From: G039029935 sp039029935
GTDB taxonomy: Bacteria > Chloroflexota > Anaerolineae > Caldilineales > Caldilineaceae
Assembly (NCBI GenBank): GCA_039029935.1
Contig: JBCCFC010000069.1
Location: 1 to 20,308 of the forward strand
DNA length: 20,308 nt
Direction: 5' to 3'
The notes below the pieces were generated by a model, which saw only the letters and a program-made list of their open reading frames with translations, was not told the DNA's origin and searched no databases. Numbering within the stretch: position 1 is the first letter of the stretch; each line of letters begins with the position of its first letter. The translations under genes and the position numbers were made by a program. Positions 8,389 through 15,113 of the stretch are shown piece by piece.

Positions 8389-8946
8389 CTAGTCTCGTCC
8401 TAACTCTGCAACATAGGAGGCAAAAAGCTCGTCTGCAATCGGAGCAAGGTCCATGAGGGTGTGCAGCCCATCGTTTTCGAGCGTATATGTAATTTCGGTA
8501 ATATCGTCCTGTGATAAATGTTTCTCATGGAGCCGCATGGTCAACCGCTGAATATATTCAATTTGTGTAGCAGTTAGCTGCATGGGCTGATAGCGGCGGG
8601 TAATCGTGCGTAAAATCGAAAGCAGTTGACCATGATAGCTAACGTCAACGTCTTGATGAAACCAGACAAATAGATGACCCAACAGATCACGGTAGCGTTG
8701 CCAATATGTCTGTGACCAAGACTCATCCGAGATATGACAGGCGACAAATAGTGTTTCTTGGGCTGTGTGAAGAATTGTGCTGACCAGCCATTGCTGATCA
8801 TTTGTTGAAAGCAGCGGAAGGGCATCTCTTACCTTGATCTTTTTATCCACCAAAAGATGATAGATGACAGAACGTTGGAAATCATTCTCTTGTTGTGACT
8901 CAAGTTCGCTCGGTAGCTGTAACTCAGCAAGTTGTGCAGATAACAT
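8389..8946 (-). CDS. Unrecognised soluble, helix-rich protein
   Basis: About 185 residues from ATG 8946. I prefer this start because AAGGAA lies about 7 nt upstream on the minus strand, whereas an upstream ATG at 8976 has no such site and would add ten residues. No signal peptide, membrane segment or catalytic motif is visible. The composition (Leu, Gln, His, Glu; 'LPSELESQQENDFQRSV', 'HLSQDDITEITYTLENDG') suggests an all-alpha cytoplasmic protein. It is the only minus-strand gene and the only apparently non-exported protein in the window, sitting between cassettes 1 and 2. The N-terminal stretch is loosely like small helical regulatory or adaptor proteins, but I do not recognise a family and give no function. 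Confidence 0.75.
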   Translation of the reverse strand: MLSAQLAELQLPSELESQQENDFQRSVIYHLLVDKKIKVRDALPLLSTNDQQWLVSTILHTAQETLFVACHISDESWSQTYWQRYRDLLGHLFVWFHQDVDVSYHGQLLSILRTITRRYQPMQLTATQIEYIQRLTMRLHEKHLSQDDITEITYTLENDGLHTLMDLAPIADELFASYVAELGRD

Positions 8947-8989
8947 AAATTTTTCCTTAAAAAACAATGTAACCATAAATTTCTAATTC

Positions 8990-8998
8990 AGTATAGCA
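8990..8998 (-). promoter_or_regulatory. Possible extended -10 promoter for the minus-strand gene
   Basis: On the minus strand the divergent 86-bp spacer reads TGCTATACT, an extended -10 (TGn plus TATACT), about 44 nt before ATG 8946. No good -35 hexamer is seen 17 nt upstream, as expected for an extended -10 site. The spacer also has to hold the promoter of cassette 2 on the other strand, which I cannot locate. Confidence 0.35.
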
Positions 8999-9032
8999 CA
9001 AACCAAACAATTACTAGAAAAGGATTGAAATC

Positions 9033-10043
9033 ATGACAACCAATATCCAGACTTCAACAATGGAGTCTTCAAACCAATCAGACCAGCCAAACCAAAGCTG
9101 GCTACCAGCCAAAGGCACGATCCTTTTCACGCTCTGTGCCATGCTCATGACAGTGGGGCTAACATTGGGAACCGGATTCTATGCCCTCAGCACGGGCATC
9201 ATCAACGTCGGTGCGGCCAGCCTAAACCAACCTGCCGCCAACGCCCCCTCCACCAGCATCATCCCCTACCAAGGTCGTCTCGCTGACGCCGATGGCAATC
9301 CGTTGACCGCAACCGTTGACATGCACTTCCGGCTCTATAACACCGCAGAGGGTGGCACACTGCTGTGGGAAGAAACATGGACCGATGCCAATGGCGTACA
9401 GGCGACTGATGGGCTGTTCAACGTGATGTTGGGGAGTATGATACCGATTAGCGCGACGGTGATGAGCGAGAACAGTAGCTTGTTCTTGGGGCTGGCTGCG
9501 GGTGACGACGATGAGATGACACCACGTGTGCAGTTGGGGAGTGTGCCATTTGCTATGCAGGGGTGGCGTGTGCCGGATGGGAGTATTACACGTAAGAAGT
9601 TGGCTGACGAAATTATTGAACACCATACCGTAACCACACCAGAATCATTCTGGGTCATTCCGACCTGTGGACGCGATGGCAATGATGACTCAATTTGGAC
9701 TACTATACCCGGCCTCTCAATTGATCTCACGCTAGATAAACCGAAGACAGTTTGGCTTGATTTCTCAGGGTTAGGTATGAATATGGGTTCACATAAAGAT
9801 GTTTATAGCAATATCTTCATTGATGGCGTGCCTTCAACATATGCTTCAGGTGCTAAACATCTATCTGGTTGTGGCAATAGCAGCCAAGACAGCTCAGGTA
9901 ATAGCTGGTGTACTCTCGCAAATATCCAAAGCAAGACTCTTGAGCATGGCGAGCATACCATTGACGTTAGAGTTTATTGTGACAGCGGTGGGACTGTAGC
10001 GAAGATACACGGTGGTATTCTACGCGCGCTGGTGATGCCATAG
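9033..10043 (+). CDS. Cassette 2: membrane-anchored surface protein, 4-Cys C-terminal domain
   Basis: 336 residues. Same plan as cassette 1: N-tail MTTNIQTSTMESSNQS, hydrophobic segment ILFTLCAMLMTVGLTLGT, the constant PYQGRL domain, a VPDGSIT linker, and a C-terminal domain with the four-Cys pattern (PTCGR, LSGCGN, SWCTL, VYCDS). AAAAGGA (9018-9024) precedes the ATG by 8 nt. The hydrophobic segment and the codons of the first half are nearly those of cassette 3, but the C-terminal domains are different. It is probably the first gene of an operon with cassettes 3 and 4 and the small dockerin gene. Confidence 0.88.
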   Translation: MTTNIQTSTMESSNQSDQPNQSWLPAKGTILFTLCAMLMTVGLTLGTGFYALSTGIINVGAASLNQPAANAPSTSIIPYQGRLADADGNPLTATVDMHFRLYNTAEGGTLLWEETWTDANGVQATDGLFNVMLGSMIPISATVMSENSSLFLGLAAGDDDEMTPRVQLGSVPFAMQGWRVPDGSITRKKLADEIIEHHTVTTPESFWVIPTCGRDGNDDSIWTTIPGLSIDLTLDKPKTVWLDFSGLGMNMGSHKDVYSNIFIDGVPSTYASGAKHLSGCGNSSQDSSGNSWCTLANIQSKTLEHGEHTIDVRVYCDSGGTVAKIHGGILRALVMP

Positions 10044-10070
10044 TAGGGGCGCGGATTAGTTTATTCGTAG

Positions 10071-10089
10071 GTCACGCTAGTAGCGTGAC
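10071..10089 (+). repeat. GTCACGCT hairpin after cassette 2
   Basis: GTCACGCTAGTAGCGTGAC, 28 bp after the TAG, preceded by ATTCGTAG and followed by AATCTG. It has the same sequence as 8306-8324 and 13897-13915. It lies within the 90-bp gap before cassette 3, so if it terminates transcription it does so incompletely; mRNA end protection is another possibility. Confidence 0.8.
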
Positions 10090-10133
10090 AATCTGACAAA
10101 CAACGAAATTTTACATAGCAAAGGAATAAAACT

Positions 10134-11075
10134 GTGACAACAAGTATCCAATTAGACCAGAAAAACCAAAGCTGGCTACCACCCAAAGGCACGATTCTCT
10201 TCACGCTCTGTGCCATGCTCATGACAGTGGGGCTAACATTGGGAACCGGATTTTGTGCCCTCAGCACGGGCATCATCAACGTCGGTGCGGCCAGCCTAAA
10301 CCAACCAGCCACCCACGCCCCCTCCACCAGCATCATCCCCTACCAAGGTCGCCTCGCTGATGCTGATGGCAATCCGCTGTCCGCAACCGTTGACATGCGC
10401 TTCCGGCTCTATGACACCGCCGAGGGTGGCACACCACTGTGGGCAGAGGCATGGACTGACGCCAATGGCGTGCAGGTGACTGATGGGATGTTCAACGTGA
10501 TGTTGGGGAGCATGACGCCGATCAGCGCAACAGTAATGAACGAGAACAGCAGCTTGTTTCTGGGCTTGGCGGCGGGGGATGATGATGAGATGACGCCGCG
10601 TGTGCAGTTGGGCAGCGTACCGTTTGCCATGCAGGGGTGGCGTGTGCCAGATGGGAGTATTACGAGTGAGAAGTTAGATTTAAAATCTGGGACAGCCTGT
10701 CTCTCGGACCATGAGACTTATGATTTTCCGGGAGGGAGTTACATATTTAAAGAAATCCCAAGTCTTTCTCTTGACTTTTCACTTGAGAAGCCCAGCAAGG
10801 TATTGATATGGATGGATGGGTTAGCCCGATCTACCTCTTCAACGGGTGAATCTGGTGTCACATTGAAAGTAGATGGGGCTAACCAAGTATCTACTATCTT
10901 TCAGCGAAAGGCTGGTTGGTGGTTCAATGTCAATGGGCAGAGGATACTTCAATTATCTACGGGGCATCATTCGCTTCAGGGTGCAACCTATAGTAATACT
11001 ACCAGCAGCATGATAATTCATGGCATAGGTTCATTTAAGACATGTATAAACTATCTTGTTTTAGGTGAGCAGTAG
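10134..11075 (+). CDS. Cassette 3: membrane-anchored surface protein with divergent C-terminal domain
   Basis: 313 residues, starting at GTG with AAAGGAA about 8 nt upstream. The N-tail is short (MTTSIQLDQKNQS), followed by the same hydrophobic segment and PYQGRL constant domain as cassette 2. The constant part ends at VPDGSITSEKLD. The C-terminal domain (about 180-313) lacks the four-Cys pattern. It keeps a weak echo of the beta-rich core ('IPSLSLDFSLEKPSKVLIWMDGL' against 'ISGLSLDVTLDEPGTVWID' in cassette 6) and has only two Cys (TACLS, KTCIN). I read it as a diverged or partly replaced version of the same fold. The next gene follows after 45 nt. Confidence 0.87.
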   Translation: MTTSIQLDQKNQSWLPPKGTILFTLCAMLMTVGLTLGTGFCALSTGIINVGAASLNQPATHAPSTSIIPYQGRLADADGNPLSATVDMRFRLYDTAEGGTPLWAEAWTDANGVQVTDGMFNVMLGSMTPISATVMNENSSLFLGLAAGDDDEMTPRVQLGSVPFAMQGWRVPDGSITSEKLDLKSGTACLSDHETYDFPGGSYIFKEIPSLSLDFSLEKPSKVLIWMDGLARSTSSTGESGVTLKVDGANQVSTIFQRKAGWWFNVNGQRILQLSTGHHSLQGATYSNTTSSMIIHGIGSFKTCINYLVLGEQ

Positions 11076-11120
11076 ACTTTTTAAGTGACAATCTGGCTGA
11101 AATCACAAAGGAATAAAACT

Positions 11121-12113
11121 GTGACAAAAAATATCCAATCAAGCCAGCAAGGACAAACCTGGCTACCATCCAAAGGAACTATCCTCTTCACCCTCTGTGC
11201 CATGCTCGTGACAATCGGGTTGACGTTAGGCACTGTCACCTATGCCCTCAGCACAGGCATCATCAACGTGGGGGCGGCAAGCCTAAACCAACCTGCTGCC
11301 AACACCCCCTCCACCAGCATCATCCCTTACCAAGGTCGTCTCGCTGATGCCGATGGCAATCCGTTGACCGCAACCGTTGACATGCACTTCCGGCTCTATG
11401 ACACCGCAGAGGGCGGTACACCATTGTGGGCAGAGGCATGGACCGATGCCAATGGTGTACAGGTGACTGATGGGCTGTTCAACGTGATGTTGGGGAGTAT
11501 AACGCCGATTAGTGCGACGGTGATGAGCGAGAACAGCAGCTTATTTCTGGGCTTGGCTGCGGGTGGCGACGATGAGATGACACCGCGTGTGCAGTTGGGG
11601 AGTGTGCCGTTTGCCATGCAGGGGTGGCGTGTGCCTAATGGCAGTATTACGACAGAAAAGTTGGCTGATGGGGCTGTGACAAGTGCTAAGTTAGATTCTG
11701 TTGGGACGTTACGTTTACTCGGTGAGAAAACATGTGAGAACTGTGGGAATGTTACCCAACAAAATCTCAGCGGTTGGCAAGACATCAAAGGGCAAAACGT
11801 CAATGATTTAATGGAAGTGACAGCACAAACCAATGGCGGGAATATTTTGGTCACGATGACAGGACGTTATCACTCATCACCTGCTAGCTCAAGATGGTGT
11901 GGAATTTCTGTCTATCAGGGCGAGCAGCAAATTCGATTTATACACCTTGAGGGAACCCATCCAGTTGGTAAAACTTATTGGGGGTGTTCTGGCTCATATC
12001 TCTTTACAGATTTACCTGCGGGTACATATACATTCCGTGCAAGGGCATGGCTTGGTGGAATGGCTGATGTGACTTGGGACTACGAACGTCAAATTGCTGT
12101 CATTGAATTTTAA
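11121..12113 (+). CDS. Cassette 4: membrane-anchored surface protein with an unrelated C-terminal domain
   Basis: 330 residues from GTG 11121. An in-frame GTG at 11085 would add twelve residues, but AAAGGAATAAAACT-GTG before 11121 matches the leader of cassette 3, so 11121 is preferred. The N-tail is short, the hydrophobic segment (MLVTIGLTLGTVTYALSTG) equals that of cassette 1, and the constant domain ends in a double linker, VPNGSITTEKLADGAVTSAKL. The C-terminal domain (from about 200) shows no resemblance to the other cassettes: 'KTCENCGN', 'NILVTMTGRYHSS', 'RWCGISVYQGEQQIRFIHLEG', 'LPAGTYTFRARAW'. It looks like an all-beta, jelly-roll-like ending. Its binding target is unknown. Confidence 0.87.
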   Translation: MTKNIQSSQQGQTWLPSKGTILFTLCAMLVTIGLTLGTVTYALSTGIINVGAASLNQPAANTPSTSIIPYQGRLADADGNPLTATVDMHFRLYDTAEGGTPLWAEAWTDANGVQVTDGLFNVMLGSITPISATVMSENSSLFLGLAAGGDDEMTPRVQLGSVPFAMQGWRVPNGSITTEKLADGAVTSAKLDSVGTLRLLGEKTCENCGNVTQQNLSGWQDIKGQNVNDLMEVTAQTNGGNILVTMTGRYHSSPASSRWCGISVYQGEQQIRFIHLEGTHPVGKTYWGCSGSYLFTDLPAGTYTFRARAWLGGMADVTWDYERQIAVIEF

Positions 12114-12152
12114 TAAGCGGCAGAATTCATTCAAAAATCAGGAGAAACAACA

Positions 12153-12641
12153 ATGCAATACAAACAACAACAAACCAAGCGTACCAGTCTATGGCTTATC
12201 ATGCTTATCACCCTGCTTGCCATCCCTACCGCAAGCTATGCCCAACAACATCCCCGCTCGGCCAATTTCCAGTTGATCAGCAGTGCCTATCCTGCGGGGG
12301 CGGGGGCATCTTCGTCGAGCGGCTACCAAAGTCAGGGGACTGTGGGTGAGTATGCCCTGCCACACAATACCACTACCCTACGCAGTGCAAACTTCCGTCA
12401 TCAGCCCGGCTTTTTGGCCGCATTCTCGCTGCCCGTCAACCAAGAGCCAAATGGTGACATCAATAACGATGGGTCGATCAACGTACTGGACCTCCAGATA
12501 TTGCTCAACATGCTGCTACACGATACGCCAGCCGATACCGAACTCTATCCGCTCGACTATTGGCAGCGCGGTGAACTCAGCGGCGATGGCAATTGGAATA
12601 TTTTTGACGTGCAGCAGTTGATCAATTTGATCATCGGGTAG
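12153..12641 (+). CDS. Small secreted dockerin protein
   Basis: 162 residues. ATG 12153 has AGGAGA 7 nt upstream. The signal peptide (about 1-30, cleavage near SYA/Q) is followed by a short domain with the 'SANFQL...GYQSQGTVGEY...SANFRHQPGFLAAF' pattern, common in secreted bacterial proteins just before an anchor or dockerin. Residues about 100-162 form a dockerin-like pair of Ca loops: DINNDGSINVLDLQILLNMLL, then ELSGDGNWNIFDVQQLINLI, with a 20-residue spacer containing HDTPADTELYP. That dockerin is very close to the one ending the giant protein at 6923, including the unusual spacer and the Glu in place of Asp at the start of the second loop. Only 39 nt separate it from cassette 4, so they are likely co-transcribed. 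No catalytic domain is present. Confidence 0.88.
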   Translation: MQYKQQQTKRTSLWLIMLITLLAIPTASYAQQHPRSANFQLISSAYPAGAGASSSSGYQSQGTVGEYALPHNTTTLRSANFRHQPGFLAAFSLPVNQEPNGDINNDGSINVLDLQILLNMLLHDTPADTELYPLDYWQRGELSGDGNWNIFDVQQLINLIIG

Positions 12642-12715
12642 GGCGAAAAGGAAAACGCGGATACGGAAGGACGCGGATGAGGATTTGAGTTTTTGATCGT
12701 AAGGAATGAAAAAAT

Positions 12716-12799
12716 ATACTACAACGGATTATGGATGGGAACGGATTTTAGTCTTCGTGTGCAAAAAAATCCGTTCCTGTCCCAAATCTGCTGTAGTAT
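12716..12799. repeat. Large imperfect inverted repeat (about 35-bp arms)
   Basis: The left arm starts ATACTACAACGGATTATGG (12716 on) and continues GGGAACGGATTTT to 12749. The right arm ends CTGCTGTAGTAT at 12799 and contains AAAATCCGTTCC. The loop is roughly 14 nt (GTCTTCGTGTGC region). It lies alone in the 205-bp gap between the small dockerin gene and cassette 5. It is either a strong intrinsic-terminator-like hairpin (no clean T-run on the + strand) or a small non-autonomous mobile-element remnant. The rest of the gap holds only GCGGAT-type repeat fragments (12654-12680) and the start region of cassette 5. Confidence 0.75.
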
Positions 12800-12846
12800 G
12801 TGCCTTGGTTTATACACAGCAATCAGACATCGAAAGGAAATGAATC

Positions 12847-13884
12847 ATGACAACCAATATACAGACTTCAACGATGGAGTCTTCAAACCAATCAAACCAA
12901 CACGCACAAAGCTGGCTACCCTCTAAAGGCAACGTTCTCTTCACCCTCTGTGCCATCGGCGTGGCCATGGCGACGTTGCTCTACGCACTCAGTACAGGTG
13001 TGATTCAAGTCGCTGCCACGAGCTTAAACCAACCTGCCGCCAACGCCCCTTCCACCAGCATCATCCCTTACCAAGGTCGTCTCTCCGATGCTGATGGCAA
13101 TCCCTTGACCGCAACCGTTGACATGCATTTCCGGCTTTATGACACCGCAGAGGGTGGCACACCGCTGTGGGCAGAGGCATGGAGCGACACCAATGGTGTG
13201 CAGGTGAGTGACGGGATGTTCAATGTGATGTTGGGGAGCATGACGCCGATTAGCGAGACGGTGATGAGCGAGAATAGCAGCTTGTTTCTGGGCTTGGCTG
13301 CGGGAGATGATGATGAGATGACGCCGCGTGTGCAGTTGGGGAGTGTGCCCTTTGCTATGCAGGGATCGCGTGTGCCGGACGGCAGTATTACAACGGAGAA
13401 GTTGGCATATGATGTGCAAGTTGAGCCAGCCGATGGGAGCATCACAGCCGCAAAACTGGCCCCAAATCTTTTTCAAGTGCATAGCACGTCTCAGTCAACA
13501 AATAGGTGGGATTATAAGTCATGCTCTACAAATGGCAGTCCTCTGATACCCGGCTTAACGATAGATTTCACCATTGATGAGCCAAGAACGGCATTGATTG
13601 ATGTCGCGGGGCTAGGGCTGAATACGCAATCTGGACAAGCAATTTACAGCAAAATTAAGATTAACGACGAATTTGTAACCACCGATGGCGGTAATGTCGT
13701 GTATGGCGGATGTCGAAATAGCCCTACTGATAGTGGCTCATATCCATTCTGTTCTCTTGCGAACACTGCCACAATTGAGCTTGAGCCGGGTACACACAAT
13801 ATTTCAACATATGCTAGTTGCAGTGGAACTGGAACCGTGATGATTTGGAGTAGCAATCTGCGTGTTTTGCTATTGCCAAGATAG
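12847..13884 (+). CDS. Cassette 5: membrane-anchored surface protein, second N-type, 4-Cys C-terminal domain
   Basis: 345 residues, AAAGGAAATGAATC-ATG start. The N-tail is MTTNIQTSTMESSNQS as in cassette 2, but the hydrophobic segment is a second type (VLFTLCAIGVAMATLLYALSTGVIQVAATSL) shared only with cassette 6. The constant PYQGRL domain is followed by two linker repeats (VPDGSITTEKLA and PADGSITAAKLA). The C-terminal domain keeps the four-Cys pattern (KSCST, YGGCRN, PFCSL, ASCSG) but is otherwise the most divergent of that group. It is probably transcribed separately from the upstream unit because of the large inverted repeat at 12716-12799. Confidence 0.87.
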   Translation: MTTNIQTSTMESSNQSNQHAQSWLPSKGNVLFTLCAIGVAMATLLYALSTGVIQVAATSLNQPAANAPSTSIIPYQGRLSDADGNPLTATVDMHFRLYDTAEGGTPLWAEAWSDTNGVQVSDGMFNVMLGSMTPISETVMSENSSLFLGLAAGDDDEMTPRVQLGSVPFAMQGSRVPDGSITTEKLAYDVQVEPADGSITAAKLAPNLFQVHSTSQSTNRWDYKSCSTNGSPLIPGLTIDFTIDEPRTALIDVAGLGLNTQSGQAIYSKIKINDEFVTTDGGNVVYGGCRNSPTDSGSYPFCSLANTATIELEPGTHNISTYASCSGTGTVMIWSSNLRVLLLPR

Positions 13885-13896
13885 GTTCACTCGTAG

Positions 13897-13915
13897 GTCA
13901 CGCTAGTAGCGTGAC
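13897..13915 (+). repeat. GTCACGCT hairpin after cassette 5
   Basis: GTCACGCTAGTAGCGTGAC, 12 bp after the TAG, in the same frame of flanks (TCGTAG before, AATCTGGC after) as the copies at 8306 and 10071. Consistent placement after cassette stop codons suggests a terminator or REP-like role. Confidence 0.8.
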
Positions 13916-13931
13916 AATCTGGCTATAAAAC

Positions 13932-13979
13932 GTCGGGTTGAAACCCAACGCTGATAGGCGAAGCTTGCTAAAGCAGGCT
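13932..13979 (-). repeat. Bipartite two-hairpin element, minus orientation
   Basis: On the minus strand: AGCCTGCT-TT-AGCAAGCT (13962-13979, one wobble), 12-nt linker TCGCCTATCAGC (13950-13961), GTTGGGTT-TC-AACCCGAC (13932-13949, one wobble). The linker is nearly the same as in the 101-bp array (TCGCCTAACAGG), although the palindrome arms are different. It is followed after 8 nt by a plus-oriented element. Confidence 0.75.
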
Positions 13980-13987
13980 TGTGTGTC

Positions 13988-14035
13988 AATGCGCTTCAGC
14001 GTACTTTGCGTATCAGACACCGAATTCATTCGGTG
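13988..14035 (+). repeat. Bipartite two-hairpin element, plus orientation, upstream of cassette 6
   Basis: AATGCGCT-TC-AGCGTACT (13988-14005, one wobble and one mismatch), 12-nt linker TTGCGTATCAGA, CACCGAAT-TC-ATTCGGTG (14018-14035, perfect). The second hairpin is followed by GGTA and a run of six T (14040-14045), so on the + strand it could also work as an intrinsic terminator or attenuator. It lies 83 nt ahead of the cassette 6 start. Confidence 0.78.
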
Positions 14036-14118
14036 GGTATTTTTTCCGATGCTAGACATTGACTGGCAATCGGCGGACTATTTATCGAGCAACAGTGCCA
14101 TTGAAAAGGATCGAAACA

Positions 14119-15111
14119 ATGACAACCAATACTCAGACTTCAACGATGGAGTCTTCAAACCAATCAAACCAACAAGCACAAAGCTGGCTACCCTCCAAAG
14201 GCAATGTCCTCTTTACCCTATGTGCCATCGGCGTAGCTATGGCGACGTTGCTCTACGCACTCAGCACAGGCGTCATTCAAGTCACCGCCACGGGCCTAAA
14301 CCAACCTGCCGCCAACGCTCCCTCTACCAACATCATCCCCTACCAAGGCCGCCTCGCTGATGCTGATGGCAATCCCTTGACCGCAACCGTTGACATGCAC
14401 TTCCGGCTCTATGACACCGCCGAGGGTGGCACACCGCTGTGGGCAGAGGCATGGACTGACGCCAATGGTGTGCAGGTGACTGATGGGCTGTTCAACGTGA
14501 TGTTGGGGAGCATGACACCGATTAGTGCGACGGTGATGAGCGAGAACAGCAGCTTGTTTCTGGGACTGGCTGCGGGAGATGACGATGAGATGACGCCGCG
14601 TGTGCAGTTGGGGAGTGTGCCATTTGCCATGCAGGGGTGGCGTGTGCCAGATGGGAGTGTTACGGCTGAGAAATTGGCTGAGGGTCTGATCCAAAGTCAT
14701 ATTGTTACTGCGCCACAGTCGTTCTGGAATATTCCTAGATGTGTTGGTGGCACCAGAGACAGTGATAGCGCATGGACAACTATATCGGGGCTATCTCTTG
14801 ATGTGACATTGGATGAACCCGGTACAGTTTGGATTGATTCAACTGGTCTGGGAAAAAATGGCGGTGGTGGACGTGCGGTCTATACCAATATTTTTATCAA
14901 CGGGGCACGTACAACGGCAGCCTCCGGTATTACAGAGATATCCGGTTGCCGGAGTAGCGCAAACTCTACGGGAAGCGACTGGTGTGGGTTTGCCAATATA
15001 TCCAGTGCAAAACTCGAGCCAGGTACACACACGATTGAAACCCGCGTGTGGTGTGATGGCTCAGGTGCGCAGACGTTTGGTGGCACGTTACGCGCATTGG
15101 TGCTGCCGTAA
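14119..15111 (+). CDS. Cassette 6: membrane-anchored surface protein, second N-type, 4-Cys C-terminal domain
   Basis: 330 residues from ATG 14119, which has AAAAGGA 8 nt upstream and begins MTTNTQTSTMESSNQS like cassettes 2 and 5. An in-frame ATG at 14059 would add twenty residues without homologs in the family, so I reject it. The hydrophobic segment (VLFTLCAIGVAMATLLYALSTG) is the cassette 5 type. The constant domain ends at VPDGSVTAEKLA. The C-terminal domain has PRCVG, ISGCRS, DWCGF and VWCDG and ends GGTLRALVLP, as in cassette 1. So the N-part is of the cassette 5 type while the C-part is closer to cassettes 1 and 2. Confidence 0.88.
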   Translation: MTTNTQTSTMESSNQSNQQAQSWLPSKGNVLFTLCAIGVAMATLLYALSTGVIQVTATGLNQPAANAPSTNIIPYQGRLADADGNPLTATVDMHFRLYDTAEGGTPLWAEAWTDANGVQVTDGLFNVMLGSMTPISATVMSENSSLFLGLAAGDDDEMTPRVQLGSVPFAMQGWRVPDGSVTAEKLAEGLIQSHIVTAPQSFWNIPRCVGGTRDSDSAWTTISGLSLDVTLDEPGTVWIDSTGLGKNGGGGRAVYTNIFINGARTTAASGITEISGCRSSANSTGSDWCGFANISSAKLEPGTHTIETRVWCDGSGAQTFGGTLRALVLP

Positions 15112-15113
15112 TA

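Noticed and set aside
12693..12926. A small gene between the dockerin gene and cassette 5
   Set aside because: The frame runs through the large inverted repeat and overlaps the start of cassette 5 in another frame; no ribosome binding site or recognisable domain.
13932..14035. Integron attC sites separating surface-protein cassettes
   Set aside because: No integrase, no RYYYAAC/GTTRRRY core sites and no regular one-element-per-gene spacing; the cassettes carry their own start regions and constant halves.
7259..15111. Diversity-generating retroelement acting on the cassette tips
   Set aside because: No reverse transcriptase, template repeat or adenine-specific substitution pattern is visible; the tips differ by whole-domain divergence and length, not by point changes at A positions.
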